The notes: a model not told the origin generated them from the sequence alone. Positions 28,417-38,196 are shown, counted from the stretch's first letter. The stretch: DNA of 64,000 nucleotides from Paenibacillus oenotherae (GCF_019443105.1 NZ_JAHZIJ010000002.1:1-64000), one strand, 5' to 3'. Translations and numbers: made by a program.

Positions 28417-31400
28417 ATGAAACACACACTTAACAAAATAGAAGCATGGCATAAAATCGAGTATTTACGAATTTACGAAATTGACGAAACGAATTTTGAC
28501 CAAGATTTAGCGGACAATGAAATTGCTGCTTCTTCGCTAGCTAGAATCGACGATGATCTGCCGTGGCTGCGGCCTGATAAATTTGATTTAGTCGAAACAG
28601 AAGACTGGACGTATATGCACACCGTGTTTATCGGCGTTTTCGAAATTAGGGAAGTTCAACAAATTGTGAGAAACCGACTCACAAATAACTCTAATCGTTT
28701 TACTGATCATAACGATAATGGAAGAACTGTTTATGCTCAGATACGCGTAAGTCATAAAGGCGAATTTGTAGCAGATTCCTGCAAAATTTCTACTGTACCG
28801 TTTGCTCTCGGTAAACTGGAGCAAGGCATGCTCTATGATGATTGGCACAATGAATTTCGTAAGTTAGAAACTTATATTAGCTTAGCAATCTTGCAAATTT
28901 GTCGCAATAAAGTGACGATTGCTTCACTGCAATCACTACTCGAAATGTTTACAGAAAAATTCAATTGGACTGCCCCTTTTCACTCGCATCCTTTCTGGAT
29001 TTGCAGTAATAAAATGAAGAAGAAACAAGAAGAAGAAAAGTCCGAAGAAGAAAATGAACAAGAGCCAGGTAAAGTCGATATCCTGAATAGCTTCTTTTTG
29101 CGAGATCTGGAGACAATCCGTCAAGAAGTAACACAAGGGTCTGTAGGTCAAGGATTGCACTATTATCTAAATGGAGAAGACTTGCTCGAACCGGGATCAA
29201 GAATAGATTTAGAACGACAGCCAGAACATTTATTGGCTGTTGCTGCTCCGGGCCAAGTGCCGTTGGGCAAATGGCCAAGTGGCTATCATTTGAATCTCAT
29301 GCAGCAAGCTGCTGTAAACCAAATTATGAGCCGCTTGGGAAATGAGCCGGGTATCTCTTCAGTGAACGGTCCGCCAGGTACGGGTAAAACAACGCTCCTT
29401 CGTGACGTCATTGCTGCCATAATTGTAGAACGAGCCTGCAACATGGTGAGCTTTGATAATCCCGCAGATGCATTCGTCAAAATTAAAAGTATTGGTCAGT
29501 CAGTGATAAATCGCCTTGCGGATTCACTATCGGGATATGGCATCATTATTGCCTCTTCTAATAATGGCGCTGTTGAAAATATTTCTCTTGAGCTGCCTGA
29601 TGAGAAAACAATCCCTCCGTCTTATCGCTCACATCCCGGAGCGCAGTATTTGCAACGTGTAGCGAAAACCGTATACGGCGAGAGCTCTTGGGGAATGATC
29701 TCGGCCAGACTGGGCAACAGTAATAATCGCTCTAAATTCAACCGAAACTTTTGGTTCAAAAAGGCAAACGAAGGTTACGCGTTCAGACACTGGCTAATGG
29801 ATGCAAAGCATGCTCTCGCGGCTAGCGCAGATCGTTTCAAATCGTGGAATGAGGCTAGAGAATCTTTCCAACAAGCCTTGCAAACTGTGCAACAGCATCA
29901 AGCAAGGGCCGTCCGAGTATTTGATGCGCTGAGGGAACATTCGTTACAGGAAGAAGCATTACATAAAAAACGAATCGAACACAACGAGTTTGCAAGGCAA
30001 CGGAAGCAAGTGCTGGAAGAACAACAGCAGCAAGAACGTGTACTATTCAGTTGTCAGGAAAGTTTGGCGGAGTGGAAAGAAATTGCTGAAACGCTCGACA
30101 AGGTGAAATATGGATTCTGGGAGCGGTTTTGGAAACGCAAGGAGTATAAAGCTCATCGTTTACAGCATCGGGAAGCGCATCGCAAGTTATCGGAGCAACT
30201 GCAAGAGCAAGCGAAAGCCAAACACCGCTTAGAAGACTTGCAGCAGAACATCGAGCGATGGGACTCCCAGCTTCAAGACTCCGCTATGAAAATGAAAGCA
30301 TTGCAAGTCCGCATTGATGAACTTCGGCAGTTTATTGATGAAGATAGACAGACCACTGGCAGAGTTCTCATGGATGAAGCATTCTGGGAGCTATCTCATG
30401 AAGATAAACAAAAGAGTACGCCGTGGATGACGAAAGAATGGGCAGAAGCCCGTGAACTGTTGTTTTTGGAGGCATTGCGGCTTCACGAACAGTTTTTATT
30501 TGTTGCACAGCCTCAGATCATTGGGGGCTTCTATGAGTTCATGAAGCTAAGAAAATTGGTCAATACAGAGGAACCTGAAGTCATTCGCGCGATCTGGGAC
30601 ATCTTTACTCTTGCTACTCCTGTCGTCTCCACTGCATTTGCTTCCGTTCAATCTATGCTAAGGGGACTTGGCAAAGAATCCTTCGGCTGGTTATTCATTG
30701 ACGAAGCGGGACAAGCAGTGCCTCAAGCGGCAGTTGGTGCCATATGGCGTGCTCAAAAAACGGTTGTTGTCGGTGACCCGAAGCAAATCGAACCTGTTGT
30801 AACTCTACCAGAATCGATTTTCTCCGATCTGCAACAGCATTATGATGTAAATGCTCCATACGTATCTTCCACCGCCTCCGTTCAAACGCTCGCGGATATA
30901 GCAAATTCGCAAGGAACATGGCTAAAAGGGAGTTGGCTTGGCAGCCCATTATGGGTACATCGAAGGTGCGACAATCCAATGTTCGATATTAGCAATGAGA
31001 TTGCTTATGATAATCGGATGGTGCTTGATAAGAAGACTCCTTCGTCGGATGTATCAAGAACATTCGAAGATTTGGGAGCAAGCCGATGGATTGATGTATG
31101 CGGAGAAGCAATTTTAAAACAGTATGTTCAGCAGCAAGGAATGGAGATCGTCCTTCTTGTCACCGAGGCATTTGCCATTATGGCGACGCAAAATTCAGGA
31201 AGTATTCTTCCTGAATTGTATGTCATCACACCATTTACGGCGGTTAAACAAAATCTCATTGATTTGTTGAAGCAACACTACCAGCATGTTACGAAAGGTA
31301 ATATATCGAAGAGTGCGTATGTCAGGTGGCTATACCGGTCCATCGGAACCGTGCATACCTTCCAAGGAAAAGAAGCGAATGTGGTGGTGCTTTGTTTGGG

Positions 31401-31566
31401 TACGGATACCACACAAAAACCTGCGATTCAATGGGCGACAACCGAACCCAATCTGTTGAATGTCGCCGTTTCTCGCGCCAAACATCGGCTTTTCGTTGTA
31501 GGAGATAGGCGGCTATGGATGCAGTATCCAAATGCTAGAACACTGGTTGACAAACTGGGTTGTTAA
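28417..31566 (+). CDS. Upf1-like SF1 helicase with long coiled-coil insertion
   Basis: The 1049-residue protein has a unique N-terminal domain (1 to about 290) with a charged KKKQEEEKSEEE linker. Walker A GPPGTGKT is at 318-325. A Gln/Glu/Arg-rich coiled coil (about 480-655) is inserted between motif I and motif II. The DEAGQAVPQAA Walker B box is at 762-772, followed by GDPKQIEPVV and the C-terminal SF1 motifs VHTFQGKEANVV and LLNVAVSRAKHRLFVVGD. The AAA_11/AAA_12 type core with a central coiled coil resembles DNA2/Upf1-like proteins found in defence islands. The ribosome binding site (AGGAG) is about 12 bp from the ATG. Its GC content is higher than in the neighbouring island genes, so it may have a separate origin. 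Confidence 0.8.
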   Translation: MKHTLNKIEAWHKIEYLRIYEIDETNFDQDLADNEIAASSLARIDDDLPWLRPDKFDLVETEDWTYMHTVFIGVFEIREVQQIVRNRLTNNSNRFTDHNDNGRTVYAQIRVSHKGEFVADSCKISTVPFALGKLEQGMLYDDWHNEFRKLETYISLAILQICRNKVTIASLQSLLEMFTEKFNWTAPFHSHPFWICSNKMKKKQEEEKSEEENEQEPGKVDILNSFFLRDLETIRQEVTQGSVGQGLHYYLNGEDLLEPGSRIDLERQPEHLLAVAAPGQVPLGKWPSGYHLNLMQQAAVNQIMSRLGNEPGISSVNGPPGTGKTTLLRDVIAAIIVERACNMVSFDNPADAFVKIKSIGQSVINRLADSLSGYGIIIASSNNGAVENISLELPDEKTIPPSYRSHPGAQYLQRVAKTVYGESSWGMISARLGNSNNRSKFNRNFWFKKANEGYAFRHWLMDAKHALAASADRFKSWNEARESFQQALQTVQQHQARAVRVFDALREHSLQEEALHKKRIEHNEFARQRKQVLEEQQQQERVLFSCQESLAEWKEIAETLDKVKYGFWERFWKRKEYKAHRLQHREAHRKLSEQLQEQAKAKHRLEDLQQNIERWDSQLQDSAMKMKALQVRIDELRQFIDEDRQTTGRVLMDEAFWELSHEDKQKSTPWMTKEWAEARELLFLEALRLHEQFLFVAQPQIIGGFYEFMKLRKLVNTEEPEVIRAIWDIFTLATPVVSTAFASVQSMLRGLGKESFGWLFIDEAGQAVPQAAVGAIWRAQKTVVVGDPKQIEPVVTLPESIFSDLQQHYDVNAPYVSSTASVQTLADIANSQGTWLKGSWLGSPLWVHRRCDNPMFDISNEIAYDNRMVLDKKTPSSDVSRTFEDLGASRWIDVCGEAILKQYVQQQGMEIVLLVTEAFAIMATQNSGSILPELYVITPFTAVKQNLIDLLKQHYQHVTKGNISKSAYVRWLYRSIGTVHTFQGKEANVVVLCLGTDTTQKPAIQWATTEPNLLNVAVSRAKHRLFVVGDRRLWMQYPNARTLVDKLGC

Positions 31567-31706
31567 GTTCAAGTTTGATGTGATAAATTGGAAAAGATAT
31601 GAAGCCTTATTGACCCTTGCATCAATCCGGTGCGATAGATAAGGCCGAGCCATAATCATCCATAAACACTATGGGTGAAGCAGGCACAAACGGAAGCATT
31701 AACCGC

Positions 31707-31739
31707 GCCGTACTGTGTCCTAGACGCAGTACGGCTTTT
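31707..31739 (+). terminator. Rho-independent terminator
   Basis: GCCGTACTG (31707-31715) pairs with CAGTACGGC (31727-31735) and is followed by TTTT. It lies 140 bp after the SF1 helicase stop. Confidence 0.75.
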
Positions 31740-31796
31740 CGTTGTCCTGTATGTCGCTCGAATATCGATAAATCTTTTATCGAGAGGAGCTCGTAC

Positions 31797-32062
31797 ATGA
31801 AGAGTTACAAGCCGCTTTGGTGCGGTTGTCTACCATTGTGAGCAGCACACCGTCCACAGCAAGCTTTGGATTAATTTGACGCCGGACGCGGGCAAACCGT
31901 CTGCAAAAGCTGCGTCATGCCTTTGGCGGGCAGATAGTGCGCCTGTACCAGGATGATGACGCTATCTCTAGTATCCAGAATCGAAGTCGACTCTCTAATC
32001 TTTTTCTGAGGCAATGTGACAACTATCTCGACAAACACCTACTTATTACCGCTCATCATTAA
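31797..32062 (+). pseudogene. Degenerate ORF, unrecognised
   Basis: GAGGAG precedes ATG 31797 (MKSYKPLWCGCLPL, then a stop). An open frame without a start then runs 31898-32062, containing LRHAFGGQIVRLYQDDDA and ending ITAHH. Both parts look like one small gene broken by frameshifts. I cannot name the family. The stop is 8 bp from the convergent stop of the TIR gene. Confidence 0.35.
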
Positions 32063-32069
32063 ACTAATT

Positions 32070-33065
32070 TTAAACAATCCACTCTACAATATCTGTAAAT
32101 TCATTTTCATAAAGTTTTTCAAAACTTTTCCCATTCTCATCAGATAAAAACTGCAATAATTCCCCCATGTCCTTTCTATATATCTGACCCATTATTTGAA
32201 GATCTTTAGCTGCCTCACGCGTCGCTTCATAATCCCCAATCTTATTCATTGTTTCCCGTAGATTATCATGCTTATCTTTCCAAAATCCTATATACTCAAG
32301 TTTTGCCTGAGCTCCATCATAGATACTTGTTCCAATCTTTTCCGGAGCATTCTTGCCATAATATCTTCTTTCATTTTCGCTTAATACAACAAACAAAAGC
32401 TTGTTCTTGTAGTGGTGATCTTTTAAGGTTTCACCAACCTCATACATACATGCCTGCCTTTTCAGATACGTATCACTTATAATTATTAATACGTAATCAT
32501 GATCCTGCAATGTATTCATAAATGCCATAAAACTATCTTTGTACCTCAATTCGGTATATCGTGAAACTTCTACTTCATTCTTCAGCTTCTCTCGAATTCC
32601 CTTTTCAATAATATCCACAATTGGTGTATCACATTCCGTATATGAAATAAACAAAGTTGGAGGCTCGTTTGATACCTTTGCACCAATTATCTCCACACCA
32701 TTATTCTTATAACAATAATAGGTACCATCTACCATTATTTTTCTTTTTGATTTTTTAACTTTAATAGCAAAAATATTAATCCCTGCTACACTAACATACT
32801 GATGAACGCTATAGGCGTCACCTGTCAATTTTTTATATGTCGACTCCATAATGCTACTCATGTCAAACGCAAGTTGGAGTCCTACTGGTTTCAATATCCC
32901 ATTATCTTTTTCAACTCCGATAAGAATATAACCCCCTTCGTTATTGGCTAATCCACATATGAATTTTGCTAATTCCCCGGGACGTGACTCCAATGGTTTA
33001 CATATTAAATTATCTAATTTGCTTTTACTAATTATGTCTATAATATCTTTTTCGTTCAATTTCAT
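32070..33065 (-). CDS. AlbA-type (Schlafen) plus TIR domain protein, putative effector
   Basis: The 331-residue cytoplasmic protein has an N-terminal AlbA_2/Schlafen-like domain (about 15-125; ELAKFICGLANNEGGYILIG then IFAIKVKKSKRK). A TIR domain follows (about 136-270; TLFISYTECDTPIVDII, then HDYVLIIISDTYLKRQACMYEVGE), with E209 in CMYEV at the place of the catalytic NADase glutamate. A helical C-terminal tail follows. Bacterial TIR domains in defence commonly degrade or cyclise NAD+. The ATG overlaps the stop of the upstream GHKL ATPase gene by 4 bp, so the two proteins are made together, presumably as sensor and effector. Confidence 0.82.
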   Translation of the reverse strand: MKLNEKDIIDIISKSKLDNLICKPLESRPGELAKFICGLANNEGGYILIGVEKDNGILKPVGLQLAFDMSSIMESTYKKLTGDAYSVHQYVSVAGINIFAIKVKKSKRKIMVDGTYYCYKNNGVEIIGAKVSNEPPTLFISYTECDTPIVDIIEKGIREKLKNEVEVSRYTELRYKDSFMAFMNTLQDHDYVLIIISDTYLKRQACMYEVGETLKDHHYKNKLLFVVLSENERRYYGKNAPEKIGTSIYDGAQAKLEYIGFWKDKHDNLRETMNKIGDYEATREAAKDLQIMGQIYRKDMGELLQFLSDENGKSFEKLYENEFTDIVEWIV

Positions 33066-36000
33066 TCACCCATCATGCCTTTCAATGGTATCCTGTTAAG
33101 TTTAGTCAACTTAATTATTTTTCCAAAGGTAAGTTTTTGTGGATCGTCTTTTCCATTTGAAACCCATAGTTCCCAATCCATGGAGTAGTCAAGAATATCC
33201 TTTTCTGTACTGTAAAATATTCTTACTTCTCCACCATTAGAGGGTCTTGTCAGCAAATATATTTCTTTTCCATCTTTCTTTATTACAAATATTGTGTTAA
33301 TCGCAAATTTAGAGTTGACTAAAGGTTGAATATCAGTAAGATCATATCCATCATCTTTTTTTGTTTTCAGATATGAAATAATTGTATCTTTTGATTTATC
33401 AATTATGGACTTTACATACTCAAATGACTCTACTTTGTGTTTCGATGGCCTTATAAACTGGTTTGCAAAGTCAGCATTAGTAAAAGCCGTTTCTAATGCA
33501 TCTTCTGAGTCGATACCATATTGTAATAGTATATCTTCTGTAATCTCAATTCTTACATCAGTATCCTCATTCTTATGGACTTGACTTTTACGTATGATTT
33601 CCTCAAGTTTTTCCGGACTAGAAATACCGAATTTATCCATTATATTATGCAATGTCTCAGCCTGCTTAATATTTAGAGAAATTTCTTCATCGTCATATAA
33701 ATAGTGTTTATTACGATATAATTCCGGGAAAATATCTTTTGCCTTTTCCTCATGATCAGATAACCACAATAATAACTTTCTAAAATTATTTCTAACTTCA
33801 GTTTCTTTTGTATTCCTATATTTATTTACATATTGTACAATTGCTTGTGATACATCGCTATCATTTTTCCATCTACTTTCTGGTAAATCCAAATAAATAT
33901 TTCTTATCAGTAAAACCGCCTTAATATCTTGTCCTGCGCTGACTGCTAATTCTTTCAATGTTTCATCCATCTCATTATCAAGGAAGATGTCATCTTTTAT
34001 CATAAATTTCCCGTTCTGATTTGGAAGAATCGGTTTCGTTGACTTATTAATAAGGTTGTCGTATCCATGTTGTACTGCAAATTCAACAAATTCTTTCAAT
34101 ATTTCTATAGCGTTAGCTTCAGGCAAATTCATGTATTGTGAAAAATCAACAACATCTCCCAATTCACTAATTTTGTCTGCCACACTGGTCATTATATATT
34201 TTAGCGCTTCCTGCAATAATTTTTCCGAAATCACAGGTACCTCTATCAGTTGATTATCAGTTTCAAGTATTTTATTTGCATATTGACAAATTTTTATCTG
34301 CACACCAAGAAGTTCATGACCATTTCTATACAAATAAGCCAATTTTAAAAAAATATCTGTTTTTTGCTGTCGAGCAGCGTCATCTAATTTACCCTCAATA
34401 AGCTTTAAAGTCTGCTCGTTATCAAATTCTTTAAACTGAAACCACTCTCTGTTTTTAACATTTAAATCAAGAAGCCACTCCCTACAATCATTATCAAGAA
34501 TATTCAATATATCTTTATACTCTGCCAAAATCTCATTATCTAATTTTAATTCTTCAATACCACAAAATACTCCATTTTGATTAGGTATTACTTTAATCTT
34601 ATTTGAGCTAATATATGTCTGAAAGTTTTTATTATCACTTATCAAATCATAATAATCTGATAACCATGTTTTCCACTTTTTCTCTGCTATATTATTCTGT
34701 AGTTGTTCTACATCTCTATAATCCTGCAGTTGCTTCGTTAACGTTTTAAAAGTGTAGCTATTACAATCACTCCATAATGAATGGTACCAATTATGAATAT
34801 CTTCCTTACACGGAATGCGTTCCGGCATTATTCTATTCATCAAATCCCATACATTTTCACGTATTTTATCATCTCGTTCAGAAATGATAAATACTTGCTC
34901 GGAATCAAAACAATTTAGCAATTCCATCATAGAATCACTACTTGTTCTGATAATAGGTGTATGGAGAATAGTATCTTTGCAACAATCAACTATTTCATCT
35001 GCAAATTCCTTATCGTACCATTCTTTTTTTGAAGATGGATTGATACAAGTTATATTGTAAATTCCACTCCATTTCTCTTCCGCAACATGAGCTAATAATT
35101 TCTTGTATAATTCACATGCCTTTTCAAGGATATTTCGATTTTGCTCTATTTTATTGTCAATCTTCATTTTTGAATTGAACATAACAATACCATCTCTTGG
35201 TTCTGTCGGATTAAAAGCCCTCGAGCAAACTAAAACTGGAAAAGGGAAATCCTCTGTACCAATCAGTGGAAAATCACAAAACAGCTTGGATTGTTCATCT
35301 GCAAATGGCATAATGTTCATTGTATTATCGCAGCAATCCAATGCAATTGATATTGTAGTATCATCCTGTTCTACATTCAAAACAAAAATGCTCTTTTTCT
35401 CAATAGCAGATTCATATAATATTTCATGAATAAATGCATTTTCCAATCCACATGAATTTTTATCTATATATCTATACACTTCTCCTGTAGACTCAAGTGT
35501 AATTTCTTCAATATCTCTGAGCATGGACAAAACATATGGAGCCGAGACTCTTAAGTTCTCAATTCCTTGCCGCGCCACTTCCACCCCATACTCATCTAAC
35601 TCATACTCAAACATGGTATTGTACGCATTTGGATCCAAATCCTCCTCTAATAGTGGCTGACATTCCTGAAGCTGCTCAACAGATCTTTCCAATGCTTTAA
35701 TAATTTCATTTTTCTCGTGTCCAGTGCGATCTAAAGTGATATCAAATCTTGAATATTTGCCTGTTTCAGATTCTAAAACTCCTGACACATTAACTATTTC
35801 AGATAGCAAATGCGTTGTAATAAATCCCGTTCCAAACTTTCCACTTTCTCTGTCGACTTCATCAGTTCTGTCCTTAGAAGAAGATTGATTAATGAGCGAC
35901 ATCACATTCATCATAGAAAAAGCTTTACCGTTGTGCTTAAATACAACAATTTTGTTTTCTTTATTAAAGTTGATACTTATTTTCACTCTACCAGTATTGT

Positions 36001-36172
36001 TACTCACATCTTTGGCATTTTGGCATAACTCCCAAATCCATCTTTTAGCACTATTCTCGTTATTACTATGTCGAAGTTTATCTAGTAATTGAACAATACG
36101 ATTTGCAGCACCTATTCTTAATGAATTATTATCTGCTTCCACTATACTTCTCTGCAAATGTTCTTTATTCAT
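33062..36172 (-). CDS. Sacsin/HSP90-like GHKL ATPase, putative defence sensor
   Basis: The 1036-residue protein starts at ATG 36172 behind GGAGGAGG. The N-terminal Bergerat fold has E48 and N52 (RWIWELCQNAKD), HNGKAF at 80-85 in place of the usual DxGxG, and SGKFGTGF at 110-117, as in HSP90 and sacsin. IPNQNGVF and LPNQNGKF motifs in the middle third are typical of sacsin/NO-VEIN-like repeats. The rest is helical and AT-rich with no known domain. The replaced Asp (His80) may alter ATP handling. It forms a two-gene operon with the TIR protein. A role in sensing infection and activating TIR is inference. Confidence 0.8.
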   Translation of the reverse strand: MNKEHLQRSIVEADNNSLRIGAANRIVQLLDKLRHSNNENSAKRWIWELCQNAKDVSNNTGRVKISINFNKENKIVVFKHNGKAFSMMNVMSLINQSSSKDRTDEVDRESGKFGTGFITTHLLSEIVNVSGVLESETGKYSRFDITLDRTGHEKNEIIKALERSVEQLQECQPLLEEDLDPNAYNTMFEYELDEYGVEVARQGIENLRVSAPYVLSMLRDIEEITLESTGEVYRYIDKNSCGLENAFIHEILYESAIEKKSIFVLNVEQDDTTISIALDCCDNTMNIMPFADEQSKLFCDFPLIGTEDFPFPVLVCSRAFNPTEPRDGIVMFNSKMKIDNKIEQNRNILEKACELYKKLLAHVAEEKWSGIYNITCINPSSKKEWYDKEFADEIVDCCKDTILHTPIIRTSSDSMMELLNCFDSEQVFIISERDDKIRENVWDLMNRIMPERIPCKEDIHNWYHSLWSDCNSYTFKTLTKQLQDYRDVEQLQNNIAEKKWKTWLSDYYDLISDNKNFQTYISSNKIKVIPNQNGVFCGIEELKLDNEILAEYKDILNILDNDCREWLLDLNVKNREWFQFKEFDNEQTLKLIEGKLDDAARQQKTDIFLKLAYLYRNGHELLGVQIKICQYANKILETDNQLIEVPVISEKLLQEALKYIMTSVADKISELGDVVDFSQYMNLPEANAIEILKEFVEFAVQHGYDNLINKSTKPILPNQNGKFMIKDDIFLDNEMDETLKELAVSAGQDIKAVLLIRNIYLDLPESRWKNDSDVSQAIVQYVNKYRNTKETEVRNNFRKLLLWLSDHEEKAKDIFPELYRNKHYLYDDEEISLNIKQAETLHNIMDKFGISSPEKLEEIIRKSQVHKNEDTDVRIEITEDILLQYGIDSEDALETAFTNADFANQFIRPSKHKVESFEYVKSIIDKSKDTIISYLKTKKDDGYDLTDIQPLVNSKFAINTIFVIKKDGKEIYLLTRPSNGGEVRIFYSTEKDILDYSMDWELWVSNGKDDPQKLTFGKIIKLTKLNRIPLKGMMGE

Positions 36173-36304
36173 ATTTCCTCCTCCAAAAAAAGTAATATAA
36201 AATAAGTTAATTTGAACTTTCAAATAAAAATATGTATTTTATATCATCGTTATTTATTCAGTTTTAATAGTCTTTTTTAACAGTTCAATTATTTAACCTA
36301 CACT

Positions 36305-36720
36305 CTATAAATGAGCAAAAACGAATACTAAAAATCATATTATCCCCTATATAATTTTGAACAACTCGCAAACGACATGAAAGGAATCGCAACTTCGTCC
36401 ACATTCATAAACGACTAGGAAGCGTTCCTGTTGAAAATCCACCCACTTTACCGCTAAAACCTGTCGCGGTTGCGGCCGCCATATACGATTCGATAGGCTG
36501 CAAAACCGACTTAGAATAATTAAGCGTAAGACGGTGATGTAACAAAAAGTTGCGAAGTGATCGGGTACGATAGCAGTATGAGACATTGCGAGTTCTCTTT
36601 GGGTAAATGGGGTTGTGGTGACTACTTTTTACCACAAGGAGAGCGCTTTGCCTCTATTCTTTTTGTCTTTACAGTTTACTGGAAGTGACATTTATTAGAA
36701 GTGAACTTGCTCATTTATAG
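36305..36720. mobile_element. Putative MITE with 14-bp terminal inverted repeats
   Basis: CTATAAATGAGCAA (36305-36318) and TTGCTCATTTATAG (36707-36720) are perfect inverted repeats bounding 416 bp with no intact gene. The interior contains a GTGGT-gactacttttt-ACCAC hairpin near 36614. It lies directly upstream of the GHKL-TIR operon. No target duplication was recognised. Confidence 0.5.
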
Positions 36721-36944
36721 TTAGAATGATAAAAATCCATTCTGCTAGAATTACTTCTATAGAACAGGTACAAAGTCCTGCAAATTTGACAAATTGCAAC
36801 CAACGACAGGTTCGAATCCGTCCAGCCGATCATGGGGGACTTTGATCTCCTGATCGCCATACTCGGTGTGCACCGGTTATCTTAGCATATAGCCGTTTCA
36901 ACTATTCTTGGTTTCTTTATTATGATCGTAGTGGCAATGTCCAA
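36721..36944. other. Intergenic, tRNA-like T-arm fragment only
   Basis: GGTTCGAATCC at 36809-36819 resembles a tRNA T-arm, but no complete cloverleaf can be drawn. No gene was seen. Confidence 0.3.
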
Positions 36945-37466
36945 TTAGGTGTCAAGCTCAGCTGTCAATGTGGCCCACACCACTTCCTTGAACATGTCCT
37001 TCATTGCAACCTGGATTGCTCCACGGACTAAAAAATTGCGGGTTCCACATCCTATTTGTTCCCAAATTCCACTTAATCTTATATCATTTTCATTTTCATT
37101 TTTTTGATTAGTTTTCTCCAAGTACAAACTGCCGTTACTGGAACCATTTTAATCAAAATTTGTAGCCATTTTATTTATACTAGATTCTGCAATTTGAATT
37201 ATAGTTTTTTCTACACTCTGTGGTACACTAGCAAGTTCACTTTGTTCCTCAGTAATCCCTATAGCAACTGCAACTCCTTTTAATTTTTCTCTATTCATCT
37301 CCAAAATAAGAGGTTTGTTTCGAACATCATTAGCTTCAGTATTTGATTCTTCTCGTTCTCTATAACCTTCATCCACTAATTCAATATCATCCAGAACAAA
37401 AAGGTTTTTTGGGGGTAATTCAACACAATTTAATACAGCCGGGAGAGCTACTGCTAAAGACGACAA
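36945..37466 (-). pseudogene. Unrecognised ORF interrupted by an in-frame TAA
   Basis: A single reading frame runs from TTG 37466 to the stop at 36945 and is broken only by TAA at 37149-37151. The first part (105 residues) reads LAVALPAVLNCVELPPKNLF, the second (from about 37127) LSGIWEQIGCGTRNFLVRG. A stop codon lies just upstream, so the 5' end is also missing or the gene starts here. I recognise no family. It is probably a decayed gene at the island edge. Confidence 0.4.
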
Positions 37467-37884
37467 TTCTCTAGTTCATATACAGCAAGCGTGTCAAGGC
37501 CTCGAAGCGTTCATTTCAGCCTTGACCTGCGATCTCGTCCTTACCACTCTTCATGGCCCAGCAAAGCTTGCTGGGCCTGCCACACGGCGAGTGACGGGAA
37601 GCACTCTTTATGTAAAGTCACTTTAATGATTCAGATTGCTGCTTTCTCATTCCTAACTCTTGACTGATAATTTGACACAAGGTAAGCTCTAACTATCAGC
37701 TTCGTATATCACTGAAAAATCAGGTGCGTATGTCTTTTTCTGTGTATAACCCATTAGCGCCTGTTTCGTATATCTTGGCTGACAAATTCAAAGTTATGCG
37801 AATACGAAGCGAGAAAAGCGAAGTAGTGGAATAGAGATAAGCCTTATTGAACATGGGATTCCATTTTGATAGGTCAAAAATTGG
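37467..37884. other. Gene-free stretch at right island border
   Basis: It contains a perfect 10-bp palindrome, GGCCCAGCAA-agc-TTGCTGGGCC (about 37556-37578), a GTCAAGGC...GCCTTGAC inverted repeat (about 37494-37528), and several TTCGTATA/TTATGCGAA motifs resembling those near the left recombinase remnant. No gene was seen. Confidence 0.45.
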
Positions 37885-37911
37885 TTCGCATATCACGGTG
37901 TTATACGAGCC
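37885..37911 (+). repeat. Right copy of 27-bp direct repeat bounding the accessory island
   Basis: It matches 24505-24531 at 26 of 27 positions, in the same orientation and about 13.4 kb away, and precedes the second recombinase fragment by about 20 bp. Confidence 0.8.
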
Positions 37912-37932
37912 CTATTTTGAGACAATACGGTG

Positions 37933-38046
37933 AACGGACGAATCAAGGCGATAAAGCAGTTTGATAAAAAAACGTTCACGGGTTACCGGGATTTTACTAT
38001 GATGATGGTGTTGCTTGAAACGGGGATGCGAATCGGTGAGCTATGT
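37933..38046 (+). pseudogene. Tyrosine recombinase, internal/catalytic remnant
   Basis: The frame reads NGRIKAIKQF fused directly to DKKTFTGYRDFTMMMVLLET and GMRIGELC. The first belongs to the end of the SAM-like domain, the second to the start of the catalytic domain with its first active Arg (the R of GMRIGEL). The intervening 40 or so residues and everything after GELC are missing. It complements the N-terminal piece at 24743. Confidence 0.65.
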
Positions 38047-38196
38047 CATTGTGGCGTCCGCCTTGTTTCAAAACGGTTTTTATGCCCCAATTTTTCCAGC
38101 TTCATTTGCCCTCACACTTGGTTTTTCACCCTTTTGGCCGACTTTATTTCCGAGTGGCTATAACAATCAGATGTAATGTTTACTATTTCCCTAAAA

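Noticed and set aside
36809-36832. tRNA gene or attachment-site tRNA fragment
   Set aside because: Only a T-arm-like string is present, with a mismatched stem; no acceptor partner, D-arm or anticodon arm can be built.
38047-38163. Continuation of the recombinase fragment
   Set aside because: Similarity to recombinases stops after GMRIGELC; the remaining Phe-rich residues are out-of-context sequence.
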